Assembly: GCA_963924555.1 (NCBI GenBank)
Contig: OZ004582.1
Coordinates: 9,271,927 to 9,335,926 of the forward strand
Length of the DNA stretch: 64,000 nt
Direction: 5' to 3'
From: Crambe crambe
Taxonomy: Eukaryota > Porifera > Demospongiae > Poecilosclerida > Crambeidae
The notes under the pieces were generated by a model. That model made no database searches, had not been told where the DNA came from, and worked only from the letters and a program-made list of their open reading frames with translations. A program made the position numbers and the translations under genes. The first letter of the stretch is position 1, and every line of letters starts with the position of its first letter. Below, one piece after another: positions 1-10,423 of the stretch.

Positions 1-229
1 AAGCTAATAATTAGATGTATCTCTGGCAGTGCTCGTGAACTTCAAACCAGAAACTCTCATTTTTAATTCCAAGATGCCTCTTTTTCCTTCCAGGATGAAT
101 AACAATAGCCAATTTTTCAAATCACGTCACACAAAAATAGCGCCAAGTAGAATTTCCCCCGGAAAAGTACCTGGTAGGAACACTATTAGCAAGAAGGGAT
201 GACGTGAGCGAATGCCGAGAATAGCCTCC

Positions 230-247
230 ATTGGCCTCCTATATAAG
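230..247 (+). promoter_or_regulatory. TATA-box core promoter of the first small gene
   Basis: TATATAAG at 240-247 follows an ATTGG (inverted CCAAT) at 230-234 and lies about 160 nt before the ATG at 406. The other small genes of this array have similar TATA boxes, so this is likely the core promoter. Confidence 0.55.
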
Positions 248-405
248 AACTTTTTCTCTGATATGGCAACACACCATTTCATTGGAACTAAACAGTCTGA
301 AAGTCATTTGACCTTGCTGTGCCTGCTTTATTCCTCCTGAGTTCTACACAACTTAGATTTCTCCTGAAGTTTATTTGATGCTAAACTCAGCCACTGTTGA
401 AGAAG

Positions 406-812
406 ATGGCTTACTTTTTTGGTGGAAGTAGTGACTATGCTGACCAGCTACAAGATCAGGTTTGGCCGTATGCACAGTTATGGGAAGACAAAGCACGCCA
501 AGTGCGAGCCTACCTTATTGAAGTCTGGAAGGACAATAATCCACATCATAACGTGGAATCTACACTTGAGAATGTTATAAGGGAGAAAAATCTTGTATTA
601 GAGGTAGGTAGCAAAACACTATAGAATGATAATGGAGTTGTGACTTATTTCAGTGGTGGTGGAGTGAGAGATATGGGAGGTCCACACCACTGGACACTAC
701 CAGTGGAGCATTTGGTCAGTACCTATTAGATGAATATTGTGATGCACAAGGCTTGACCAAACCCGACAAGAGAGGAAAAGGACCTCGGCAATTATACCGA
801 ACATTACATTGA
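406..812 (+). CDS. small Trp-rich protein, family member 1 (118 aa, two coding exons)
   Basis: Exons 406-603 and 654-812 are separated by a 50-nt GT-AG intron in phase 0 and give a 118-aa protein. I chose the ATG at 406 because it follows the 5' UTR of the TATA promoter. The protein has no signal peptide or membrane span. It is rich in Trp and Tyr, with an N-terminal block (VWPYAQLWEDKARQVRAYL) and exon 2 opening with WWWSERYG. It ends in a basic KPDKRGKGPR tail. The same layout (Trp/Tyr helix-like block, intron, then [WY]W-x-x-K/R-Y, basic Pro tail) recurs in the genes at 1437, 3154 and 5628, so these are tandem paralogues. I recognise no known family. The function is unknown; an intracellular small protein is inferred from the lack of a signal. 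Confidence 0.7.
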
Positions 813-990
813 TTGATAGAAGTGACAGAACTGTAGCATAGCCTTACCATTTATACACACACCAAACAACCCTCATGACACTATAATACATTGAGTGTTT
901 TTAACATTTGAAAAAAAAATAATTTTTTTTTGCTATAATTTTGGATGAACGCTAGGGATTGAAGTTATTCCATTCCAGATATAACTCAAG

Positions 991-1257
991 GTGGAACCAG
1001 ATCACACAGAACTAGCTTTGGTCTCTACACCACAAGATTCCCATGACCTTTATGGGATTGAACTGACTGTGTATGGTACAATGAATAGGCTAAGACAGAG
1101 AATCGATTCATTATCAGTTAGCTTGGATGTGCATTATTGTAGCTCAGTTGCTTTGGAGGGACAACTATCGATGAATATGAAATTCTTATTAGAGCTACGT
1201 CATGTCGTACCTCGAAGGGTACTTTTCCATGGGAAATTGATGAGTCACTCTGCCTAG
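991..1257 (+). other. doubtful ORF of 88 codons between small genes
   Basis: An open frame lies between genes 1 and 2. It has no clear ATG context of its own, no recognisable domain and no resemblance to the neighbouring family. Just downstream is a direct repeat of a GGGCAGGC(G/A)TA motif at 1259-1292. It may be chance or an eroded mobile sequence. The rest of 813-1295 shows nothing I can name. Confidence 0.15.
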
Positions 1258-1295
1258 AGGGCAGGCGTATGTTCTAGGGGGCAGGCATACGTAGG

Positions 1296-1303
1296 TATAT
1301 AAG
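1296..1303 (+). promoter_or_regulatory. TATA box of the second small gene
   Basis: TATATAAG lies about 140 nt before the ATG at 1437, the same spacing as for gene 1. Confidence 0.5.
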
Positions 1304-1436
1304 ATGAGGTCCCACGGCAGAGAGACCTATCACTTTATCGAGGGTGCAAATAAAGTTTGTGCTGGGTAAAGTTTCAATTGTGTGCAGTAATTTTAGCTAG
1401 AGCTAGAACTTGGAATTTGAAAGAATTTGAAAGAGA

Positions 1437-1880
1437 ATGTCTTCTGTAAGTGCAACATACAGTATTATATTATAACATGATGGAAATTATTAACAACTTC
1501 AGTACTATGAGTTGCGAGATGAAGCATGGCACTATGGGGATTACTGGGGTGATAAAAGACGTTATGTGAGAGACTATTTGAAGAGGGTTTGGGTGGACAA
1601 GATGGACTGTGAGGACTCAGGCGACAGTGGCACTGAGGAAGCAGAACTTACCCTTCCAAATGTTAAGAAAGAAGCCATAGCTATATTGAAGGTATGCTAT
1701 TAATATTATTATTATTAATTTTTATTTCAATTTGTACTTCAGTGGTGGTGGACAGAAAAGTACGGGAAAAAAATTGAAAATTTTAATTACACTGCTAATT
1801 TTGGAGAGTTCTTGCTCCAGAGCTATAAAGATGCTCAGCGTGTGGATCTACCTAAACATGTTGGTCCAAAACCACGCTAA
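1437..1880 (+). CDS. small Trp-rich protein, family member 2 (111 aa, three coding exons)
   Basis: Exons are 1437-1445 (M-S-S), 1503-1691 and 1743-1880. All introns are GT-AG, about 50-57 nt, in phase 0. The start is a 9-nt coding exon after the TATA box at 1296. Exon 2 opens with YYELRDEAWHYGDYWGDKRR and carries RDYLKRVW, matching RAYLIEVW of member 1. Exon 3 opens with WWWTEKYGKK and ends VGPKPR, matching the WWWSERYG opening and basic Pro tail of member 1. A central acidic stretch of Asp, Glu, Ser and Gly is specific to this copy. There is no signal peptide. Similarity to member 1 across two exons shows duplication. The function is unknown. Confidence 0.72.
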
Positions 1881-2098
1881 AAGTAACTGATGGAAAGGAC
1901 AAAACAATTAGTTTATTAGTGTATTTCTTATTGGTCTCATTTTTAAAATTAAATGTCTATTTTCCACTATTAATCTTATACCGGACTCCGATACCAAACC
2001 CGCTTTAGATTCAGAACAAATAATCATGCAACAGAGGAATCACCGGATTCTAGATCTTAATTCCTCTTCCTCTTCCTCCTACGTGCCCCATTCATAAT

Positions 2099-2106
2099 TA
2101 TATAAG
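2099..2106 (+). promoter_or_regulatory. TATA box of the third small gene
   Basis: TATATAAGCC lies about 130 nt before the ATG at 2235. Confidence 0.45.
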
Positions 2107-2234
2107 CCGAGGGAAAGCAGTTCCACTTATGAATTAGTGGCTAGAAAAAAAGAAGTCATTCTAAATATTGAGAAAATCTTAGTAACTTGTTGGATTCAGC
2201 TGTTTTCTCTTTCACTATCATATCTTCGTGCATT

Positions 2235-2433
2235 ATGCCTCCAAAAGAGGTAAATTATTCCTAACAAATATAATATAAGTCCTTGTTTTTTTTGTTTTTT
2301 TTTTGAGCAGCTGTACATAGCCCTAGCCCTAGCAGCCCTAGCCGCCCTAGCCCTAGCCCTAGCTGGTAGCAGCACTCATGGACCAGTAGCTTCCAAACCG
2401 GATCACAGGGGAAAAAATCCAAGGACCAAGTAG
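2235..2433 (+). CDS. 45-aa protein with an Ala-Leu membrane segment encoded by a GCCCTA repeat
   Basis: Exon 1 at 2235-2249 encodes MPPKE and has a gtaaat donor. Exon 2 at 2311-2433 follows a T-rich acceptor in phase 0. Exon 2 reads LYIALALAALAALALALAG, a near-perfect 18-residue Ala/Leu hydrophobic helix made by GCC/CTA hexamer repeats. It is followed by a short tail containing KPDHRGKNPR. That tail matches the KPDKRGKGPR tail of member 1 and DHRGRGPR of member 4, so the gene seems to be a family member whose middle became a low-complexity membrane segment. It could be a tail- or signal-anchored micropeptide. A decayed pseudogene with an expanded repeat is the alternative. Confidence 0.5.
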
Positions 2434-3033
2434 TGACCATGCCAGAATGAAAAGACATAGTAAAGAATTCTTTAGTCTCCCCCTTGAAATTGTAAATTCA
2501 TAGCTAGCAATGGCTGAAAAACACTGACAGTATAGTTCATATTATACTTGTACTTTTTATAATGCTGCAATGTCTTGCTACAAAAAAAAAGTTCTCTTCA
2601 TATCGGCAATTTACTTCAGCGCTTCAGTGTAAATTAATTACTGGACGGGGAAATACTATTATAGCTAATTATTCATTCTCATTCCAAATAACCATTTCAA
2701 TTCCAATTGCTGATCCCAATATCAGTGTGAGACTGAATACAGTTTCTTAATATGGACTGAATATACATATGATAATGAGTCTATGGACGAGCACAACGGT
2801 TGTTCTATGAGGAGAAGTAGTCAGTAGAATAACAAGTGGCGAAGCTTTTGGATCGGAAGTGATGAGTGAAACTGGCGGGATTGGTGACCATGTGTTGTGC
2901 ACATGTCCCAACGAAGACTCCTCCCTACATTTCACAATAGTATCTACGTCATGACAGTCCGGAAACTCCCGAGGTCTTTCCCGTCTGCTATTATTAGCAA
3001 AAGGTAGGTGACGTGATCCTAACGCTACGTTGC
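2434..3033. other. intergenic stretch, no gene seen
   Basis: There are only short chance ORFs on either strand. An ATTGG box lies near 2880. Confidence 0.4.
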
Positions 3034-3035
3034 CG

Positions 3036-3045
3036 ATAAAAAGGA
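3036..3045 (+). promoter_or_regulatory. TATA-like box of the fourth small gene
   Basis: GATAAAAAGG lies about 115 nt before the ATG at 3154, the position seen in the neighbouring genes. Confidence 0.35.
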
Positions 3046-3153
3046 ACGCTGCCAGCTGCTCTACAAGAAGCCAGTCACAGCCTTCGTTGTTAGCATAAAA
3101 GCTGAAAATTTGTGCTGTTGAGAAAATTACTGTGGAATAATAAAAAAAAAAGA

Positions 3154-3646
3154 ATGTCTGATGTGAGTTGATTAGTTACTGCAAAATTTAATGCTCAAAA
3201 TTGCCCACTGCAGTACATTGACCCAAACACTGACCCCTTGCAGTACATTGACCCGAACACTGACCCCTGGGGGGCCATTTCAGATGCAGTCTGGGGCTGG
3301 ATGAGGAGGGAGTGGCTAGCTCACACCAATACAGTTTCTGTTCCAGATACTTACGAAAATAGGATTAAGGAATATCGTAATATCACTCAGGTGAATATAT
3401 GCTTTGCTTTAGTATATCACTCAGGTGAATATATGCTTTGCTGTAGTAGTTATCATCCTGTTCTAGCTACAACAATTAGTTGTTTAAAAAAAATTATTTT
3501 TCTAGTATTGGAATCAGAAGTACAAGTCAGCCACGGGAAATTACTACACAGCGGGACTTGATCCACTGGTATCTTGGCTGGGGACCGAGTACGATAGAGT
3601 TCGATTGGCTCCCCATGATCATCGTGGACGAGGACCACGCTTTTAA
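3154..3646 (+). CDS. small Trp-rich protein, family member 4 (about 99-109 aa, three coding exons)
   Basis: Exon 1 is 3154-3162 (M-S-D). Exon 2 starts at 3214 or 3244 and ends at 3390. Exon 3 is 3506-3646. All junctions are phase 0. Exon 2 reads YIDPNTDPWGAISDAVWGWM; exon 3 opens YWNQKYKS and ends DHRGRGPRF. The exon 2 acceptor region is duplicated in tandem (30 bp, 3211-3240 and 3241-3270), giving two in-frame acceptors ten codons apart. The donor region is also duplicated, with tcactcag followed by gtgaatatatgc at about 3383 and 3417. No signal peptide or known domain is present. Confidence 0.65.
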
Positions 3647-3904
3647 AGATGGCTAAGAGAAAAGGAAGAAGGAGCATGCTTTTTACTGCATACTGTACTT
3701 ACAGTTTTTATACATATTTATCCCCCTATTGTGTTCGTATTTTTATTGCTATTTTTAAAACCATTTTGTTTCTTAATGAAATCACTAAAAGCTGCAGTAT
3801 TGACATGTATATAACACATCAAGAGCTAGAGAGTTGGTCATAAGAAGAAAAAAAAAGGGTCAACCCAAACAGAGATTTGGTTGGCAGAAAATATGACCAG
3901 AATA

Positions 3905-4040
3905 TACCTCTATGGACCTACCCCCAGCCCTGGCCCTTAATAGTCCCATCCCTCCATAGCCCTAGTTCCAAGCCCTGGGCCTTAATAGTCCCATCCCTCC
4001 ATAGCCCTAGTTCCAAGCCCTAGGCCCTAGCAATCTATCT
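3905..4040. repeat. tandem duplication rich in CCCTA
   Basis: A unit of about 54 bp containing cctccatagccctagttcc occurs twice in tandem. It resembles the GCCCTA repeat inside the exon at 2311. Confidence 0.6.
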
Positions 4041-4508
4041 TTCAATATTGATTTTAATTAAAGCCAAGCTCTTTCAAAAGAGAGTTGACTGGCAATTCCA
4101 TTCCTTTGATGTGGTAGGCGGCTCCCTTTGATGTGGTCAATGGAATGTCACTACTAAACCACATCACCTGACCCCGATGTCTGTATCATACCCAAAAACT
4201 CATCAGATATGAGAGTGGCCATTGGCAGTGTTGGGAAACATGGTTAATTAGATGCATAATATCAGCATTGGAAACATGGTTAAGTTCAGCCATTGCAAGG
4301 TCTAAAAATATTTAAGAATCTAGTGCTTGCTCATCAGATATGAGATGTACAGTAGCCATTGGCAATGTCAGGGAACATGGTTAAGTTCAGATAATAGAGT
4401 CGTTTGCAAGGTGTCATCCAAATAAAAAGACCTAAAGCTTTGTTGAGATGACAGACTCTAGGCTAGCTCCATTTTTTATAGTCAGTCCAGATTTTATGAT
4501 GTAAATAC

Positions 4509-4974
4509 CTTAAGGTGGGTATTATTGGCAGCTACTAATTTTAGCGTTTTAAGGAGATACTGTATTTGGCGGGTATTAATTTTAGCTATTTTGAGCTTTG
4601 TGATTTTTTAAATGTAGGTTCGCTTCAGGCACACACAATATAATGCATTAGTTTAGCAAAGAGAATCTTCATTGGGAATAGTGATACTTCCATCTATGGC
4701 AAGAAAAAGTATGAGTCCTTGGTTTTGATGGGGAATTTGAAGATGCTACTGCTGCCTCCATGAAATCAGATGATAATGAAGTATCTGAAACAGACCATGA
4801 TGAAGACAACAGCGATCTAGCTAGCTAGCTAACTCTGCCAGGACACTCAAACAGCTAGCCTAGTTTGATACAGCTTTTACTTCTAATTATACAAAATTTT
4901 ATTATTAGCGCGTGCTAAAGGCCTACTCGCTAAATTCGCTAAATTAACAGGTCGCCAATAATACCCACCTTAAG
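4509..4974. mobile_element. non-autonomous DNA transposon with 21-bp inverted ends
   Basis: The left end (4509-4529) begins CTTAAGGTGGGTATTATTGG, and the right end (4954-4974) is its exact inverted copy. ATAC flanks both sides (4505-4508 and 4975-4978), a likely target-site duplication. The 466-bp interior holds only a short acidic reading frame near 4720-4830, with GFDGEFED and DHDEDNSD segments, perhaps a transposase scrap. Confidence 0.75.
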
Positions 4975-5238
4975 ATACATGTGTTAAATATAACACAAGA
5001 AGATGGCCAGTACTAATGTACTAGTGATAATGATATGCAGGTTCATGATTACCACCTTTTAGTTCCAATGACTTAGAAAAAAATTTTTTTTAAATAGTAT
5101 TGAAGTTTTTCTGCTACCACATGGTCACCCAAGTTGGCCACACCCATCTCAATTTATGAGGATGAGTTATTATTACCCGAGGACAGCCCTCGCCCTCCAG
5201 GCTGAGTTGATAATGCAAAGGTCATATAGCTAACCACG

Positions 5239-5360
5239 AGATGCAAAGAGACCAATCAGAATGAGTTACAAATCTGACCAATCAAATACAGCCAAAAACT
5301 GACCAATCAGACGGGAGTCATTAACCCAACACAAAGGTGCGCTGCTATTGGTGGAACTAT
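5239..5360. promoter_or_regulatory. cluster of CCAAT boxes upstream of the fifth small gene
   Basis: Three ACCAATCA motifs lie at about 5250-5320, followed by an ATTGG at about 5347, all within 110 bp and about 300 nt before the ATG at 5628. CCAAT is the NF-Y site; a regulatory role here is inferred. Confidence 0.4.
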
Positions 5361-5627
5361 ACCACCAGCCGCCTGTGTGTGCAAGCATGCAGGGTATGAA
5401 TAGGATCACAAATCCTCCCCTCCAGAGAATTCATCGGCTGGTAAAGACCTTGGGAAAACAGTGACGTCTGAAGGATTTCGCAATGATAAGACTTCAATTT
5501 AAGTTGCTAGTGATGCAAGACAGCAAGAGATTCTAAAGTGAGTGACATTTCAAGTTACTGCAGTCAGACTTAAAAAATCACTAGTGAAAAGATTAACTTA
5601 TCTTTTTTTTTTTCCTGCAATTGCAAA

Positions 5628-6034
5628 ATGGGCTTTGTAAGTAGTTCTATATCTAGTCGCTAAATTAATGACAAAATGAATTCTAAAATTTCCAGACTAT
5701 TAATCCGAATAATGAGCCCTGGGGGCATAGGACAGAGTGGATCTGGTCATGGATGGCACAAAAAGCTGATTTATATGAAAGTGATCATCACGGCATTACT
5801 AAGGTAAATTACATCCTAAACATAACAGCAATAACTGATTCAAAATTCAAAATTAGCAAGCTGAAGTGTCTCAATCATATTAGAGCTAGCAATTTCATTC
5901 TGTAATGTTTTTTTTTTGTTTGTTTTTTTGCATTTTTGCAGTATTGGTCAAAAGAATACATGAAATCATGTGGTGATAAGCCAGAAAAAGAAGACCTTAT
6001 ACGATGGTGCGAAGACCAGTATGACTCAAAGTAG
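5628..6034 (+). CDS. small Trp-rich protein, family member 5 (69 aa, three coding exons)
   Basis: Exons are 5628-5636 (M-G-F), 5696-5803 and 5942-6034, all joined in phase 0 by GT-AG introns. Exon 2 reads TINPNNEPWGHRTEWIWSWM, closely matching YIDPNTDPWGAISDAVWGWM of member 4. Exon 3 opens YWSKEYMKS and ends EDQYDSK without the basic Pro tail. At 69 aa it is the shortest Trp-rich member. No signal peptide or known domain is present. A possible noncoding upstream exon ends at a gtgagt near 5538. The function is unknown. Confidence 0.68.
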
Positions 6035-6181
6035 TAACTCATCACTTGTTAAGAACATTTTATACTACACCAGTTCATGCATAGTTTTCCCTCATTTTTT
6101 TTAAGCATCACTAATTTTTTTACAGCAGCTTAGTAACATATATTATAGTCTGGTTATTCATTATAGACACTTGCAGATTGT

Positions 6182-6185
<4 letters not shown>

Positions 6186-6230
<45 letters not shown>
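6186..6230. repeat. (CT)n microsatellite
   Basis: About 22 CT units. From 6235 to 7700 I see no gene: AT-rich tracts at 7020-7110, a dispersed sequence around tttgatgtggt at 6550 shared with 4100, and ATTGG boxes at 7395-7560. Confidence 0.85.
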
Positions 6231-6234
<4 letters not shown>

Positions 6235-7019
6235 TTCAGTAATACTTTTATAGCAGTTATTTTTATTCTTGTACTTTTTTATCACCTTTACTATAATAAT
6301 ATTAGCAATAAATTTAAAATACTGCAACTTATTTCTTGTTTGAACATTCTTCAGATATTTTCAATTAGCATATTTTGAACTGAAATATCATACATGGACA
6401 AATTAAACAATATAGAGTATATTAATTTCCCAATATTTATATCTAGACTGTTTGGATGAATGTGGTGTGGGCACACAAAATTTAACGCTCTCTTGTGAAT
6501 TCCAATTAAAGCCACCAAGTCTGAGCACGTTACTAACAGTCAGCTTCTCCTTTGATGTGGTGAATGGAACACCACTAAACCACATCAAAAGACTATCCAT
6601 GATGCCTGCACTATAACTATCCACAAAGCCTGCACCATATTATAATGCTTCTATCCATAATGCTTACACTATAACCCTGCACCATATCATAATGTCTCTA
6701 TCCATAATGCTTACACTATCACAAATAGCTCATTAACAAGCTTAATACAGTATAACCTGCCGATATTGTCTACTTGCATTCAAGCACCTAGAATAGGTAC
6801 TGCCTGGATTCAGTCAGGGAACGTTCGATTAAATATCACGAATGCATTAACTGCCAAGGAAACGTCAATAGATGTTTGTAAATTACTCCTGTGTGGAGCT
6901 GCCAACTCTACTTAGTTCAGGGACTAGAACAGCAAAAGATGGCATTATCCAAATGAAGCTACATCCACGGATCCACTGATTGATGACTTCTAGTTCCAGT
7001 TACAGAATTATTATTATGG

Positions 7020-7051
<32 letters not shown>

Positions 7052-7393
7052 ATATATTTTTATTTATTATATTATACTTATTTTTATATATTTACATTAT
7101 TAAATTATTTTTTGGAATCTACATGTCCTTCCCACCACACATAAAACAACTTCTGAAGTTCTTCAATTAAGTATATTCATGAGTCTGGGGATTTGGCAGA
7201 ACCATGGGACTGCTGAGGGCAGGACAAATACCTACTGTCCTAACCGACTTGTTTTGGAGTCCCCTGAGGGCAGATCCACCCAGAGGGCATAAAAAAAGGA
7301 AATAAAGCCAATAGAGTATGAATGCATTAAGAGAGACAAACTCAAAAGGTTGGGCCTATGAGCCTGTATAAACTATTTTAATTTCTCAATTTA

Positions 7394-7665
7394 TCACAGA
7401 GTTCTGATTGGTTGGTTGCTGTGAGATTTCTGATTGGCTGTTTTTCTGCATACCATATCCGCTACAGACTGGATAACTATGTCTGTGGCTGGTTAATTAG
7501 GAGGGAAGGGGGGGAATGCATACTCTAATCTGATTGGTCAGTCAAATCCAGTGCTGTCATTGGAGAGTTATTCCTCGTCAGGTCTGCTGCCTTCCATTCA
7601 GATGTGGAGACGGGAGGGAGGTCCTTGGAGTAAATTAGTTGCTTTAAGACATCAACCAATCAGAG
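7394..7665. promoter_or_regulatory. cluster of ATTGG/CCAAT boxes upstream of the CTIM gene
   Basis: TGATTGG-type motifs lie near 7400, 7432 and 7532, an ATTGG near 7558 and a CCAATCAG near 7655, ahead of the duplicated TATA region at 7730-7907. They probably serve the gene whose coding start is 8287. Confidence 0.4.
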
Positions 7666-7729
7666 CTTAGCTCGTGTCCAGCATGCGGTTGGGGGGATAA
7701 GGGTGGTGGTGTATATATCATTCCAACAC

Positions 7730-7907
7730 GAGATCCAAAGAAACACGTGCACAAGATATTGCGAAATCTGTGTGGATATAAATAGATCCGATAATGCAAA
7801 ATCATCCACATAGATAGAGAGATCCAAAGAAACACGTGCACAAGATATTGCGAAATCTGTGTGGATATAAATAGATCCGATAATGCAAAATCATCCAAAT
7901 AGATAGA
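7730..7907 (+). promoter_or_regulatory. tandemly duplicated core promoter (2 x 89 bp)
   Basis: An 89-bp unit, gagatccaaagaaacacgtg onward, occurs at 7730-7818 and 7819-7907 almost unchanged. Each copy holds an E-box CACGTG and a TATAAATA (7777-7784 and 7866-7873). A noncoding exon ending at 8156 follows, so the duplication likely doubles the promoter of the gene coding from 8287. Confidence 0.6.
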
Positions 7908-8244
7908 TCCACGTCTTCAAGGATTGACGTCATGATTGTTATCCTCTCCCGGGGAGAGCACCGAAAAAAATCCCTAATCCTTCTGGTCTTCTCACGAGAT
8001 CACCAAAATATCCCCCCTGCCGCTATGCGGGTCCATTAAAAGAGGTGGTACTATTGATGGCAGATCTATCTTTTTGGTGACCGGGAACATATTGCTTGCG
8101 ATCCACCAAGAATCCTTGAAAGCGTCGAAAGGCTCTCCTTCGTCTTGATATAACAAGTAAGTGCGCAAGAAAGTTAATTAATGAGGTAGAGATATAATGG
8201 AAGATGATTTAAAAAAAATTTTTTTTTAAATTTTGTCTTTACAG

Positions 8245-8799
8245 TTTTTATCTTTTTTTCTCTGCGAATAAAGACTGAAACAAGACATGGGGGTGAGTGA
8301 ACTCATACTTAATTAAATCATTCGTAGCATAGTACACCCTGTACGATTCACTGCAGCCACTAAAACACATTTTCACATCCAAAAAGAAATTAAAAATCCA
8401 TCAAAGAGTGCCACTATGACAGTACAAACACACTCACATACAAGAATTTACAAACATACACACAATGTCATGAAGACAAAAGATTTTAGAGACTTTGTCA
8501 TCTGGATCTCCATTCACTTAGAATCTCTTTCTTGGCTTTTCCTTTTGCATTAGAATGAGACTGATCTAACAACTGGATCTTCCAAACCCCCGACCAATCC
8601 ATCACCGGTAATGTCATAACATATAGACACGCCATTAAAACATCTAATGTGACTCATCAATGCTCCGTCCCCTTCCCACACACCAAAAAACCTCTCTCCC
8701 CTCACACAAACACCACAGATTGGCACACAAGTGATCCACTACGGCAATGAAGGTGGCGACCCCCGTCCATGGTGGCGCAAGTATTGCACAATCATGTGA
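8245..8799 (+). CDS. 46-aa protein ending in a CaaX box (CTIM)
   Basis: A 5' UTR exon ends at 8156 before gtaagt. The next exon is 8245-8292 with the ATG at 8287 (M-G), then coding exons 8554-8607 and 8719-8799; all coding junctions are phase 0. The 46-aa product has a Thr/Ser/Pro-rich middle (NETDLTTGSSKPPTNPSP), then a Trp-Trp motif and basic residues (PWWRKY). It ends C-T-I-M. Cys-aliphatic-aliphatic-Met at a C-terminus is the farnesyltransferase CaaX signature, and the basic residues before it are typical of membrane-targeted prenylated proteins. Prenylation is inferred from this motif. There is no GTPase or G-gamma domain, so it is not a known prenylated family. Confidence 0.6.
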
Positions 8800-9212
8800 A
8801 CGCTGAGAAGGACTTTAACTCTTAACACTTCAACCCTTTATTAAGTTTGTTACAAAATTATTATTAGTAGGTCATACAGAATGAAGAGAAAACTATACCA
8901 CTTCAATATTCATCACACTCACTTTTATTAGGCTATAAAATTAATCATAAACTTTACACACCACACATGCACCATCATTTTAGAATATTTTCTAATTGTG
9001 ACATCATTAGATTACCATTGGAGGATTAATGGACAGATCATTCTCTGATAGTTAAATAGTTTAGTTAGTGCAGAAAACTAGCATGAGTGGGCTGCCCTTA
9101 GATGAAGCATTTAATTGAACTAACAGCTCAAGTGTCTTGACAGTTATGACACCATTAGTAGCATGGATGTTCTCTAGTTAACATGGCTGGTAGATCAGGC
9201 TGGAAGAAGTCG
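8800..9212. other. intergenic stretch, no gene seen
   Basis: AT-rich, with no supported ORF, after the CTIM gene and before the TATAAATA at 9213. Confidence 0.4.
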
Positions 9213-9445
9213 TATAAATAGCTTGGCACCATTAGCATTAGGGAATGGACAAATATTCTCATTTGAGCAACAAACCTCTTCATAATGAAGTGGCTATGAC
9301 ACTTTGTTATGAGGCAGGACTAACGCTTCCTCAGTTTACTCAAGAGACATTACAAATGAAGTGTCTGGCATCCAGCCAAAGGGGGTGGACAAGAATTCTC
9401 ATCTCAGAAATTATTTACTCCATGGCTGATATAAGGACCAGCTGA
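9213..9445 (+). CDS. possible 66-aa small protein with a TATA box
   Basis: TATAAATA lies at 9213-9220 and the ATG at 9245, with an open frame to 9445. The spacing to the ATG is short (about 25 nt). The product has no recognisable motif. A 20-nt sequence around its start recurs near 9386, suggesting an internal duplication. It could instead be a 5' exon of the locus that ends at 10424-10516. Weak call. Confidence 0.25.
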
Positions 9446-10289
9446 AGCAGGCATGCACTCACCTCTAATTGAGTTAACTCTCTTGCTACAAACACTTGAG
9501 TCAAGTGGCTGTAGCAACAACTCTCTTCTCTTCAGAATTGAAGCCAAGAGAGTTGATGCCACTACTAGCTTTTGCACGACAATATCAAAATGTATGAATT
9601 CATCAAAAGGCCAAGTGACCATGGCAACACTCTCTCATACCAATCTCTCTCACACTAACAAACAAACATACATAGCATACACACAAATATATACACAGCA
9701 GTGAGTGATAAAAAAATTAACACTCTCTTAGTGAGTGACCTCTCCAGGAACCTTGTGACACAGAGTTTTGACCTCCGTGGAGTTCTTCACCAAACCAAAG
9801 GAATGAGCTGAATTGCTGCCGGCATGTTCTTGTACAAACTTGGGAAAGGAAAAAGGCATAGCCGATATGTGACCTGATTTGTGACCAGATGTGTTTGTGG
9901 GTTAAGTGAGAAGAGATAACCCCAATGGGATTGAGATAGACAAACAGACAGACAAGGTCCTCTTGTCTTCCTTCTCCTCCCAGCATACCTGACAGATGTT
10001 GTATAGATAGCATTCTTGATTTCTCTCTTTGAATCTGTCCTTCATTTTGAGGTTTGTGTTTGTGGGTAAGTGGCTGGTGAGAAGCTCTACATCTGCAGAA
10101 ATGAACTTGCTGCAGCAAATGCATACACACTTCAGGGGAAAAAAAATTTTTTCTCTCCAATTTTTTGAATTGAAAATAGTACTAAAGTACAGGAAGATCC
10201 AAGATGAATAGAAGACAAAACAGACTTTTCAAAACAATATTGTTACAAACATACAACATACACACCTACATACACACACACACAATTTG

Positions 10290-10421
10290 GACTGTACTAT
10301 ATGCACAAGATAATATGTTTTGCATCCCATTTCCCCTCTCCCTCTCCCCCTCTCCTCCCTTCCCCCTCTCCCCCTCCCCCTCTCCTCCCTTCCCCCTCTC
10401 CCCCCCTCTCCTCCCTTCCAT
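10290..10421. repeat. pyrimidine-rich minisatellite ending in a splice acceptor
   Basis: Imperfect repeats of ctctcctcccttcccc run from 10328 to 10420 and merge into the polypyrimidine tract of the acceptor at 10421-10423. Confidence 0.7.
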
Positions 10422-10423
10422 AG

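Noticed and set aside
2281..2440. Telomeric repeat array
   Set aside because: The hexamer is GCCCTA-like and short, and lies in an open exon after a good acceptor rather than in a long tract.
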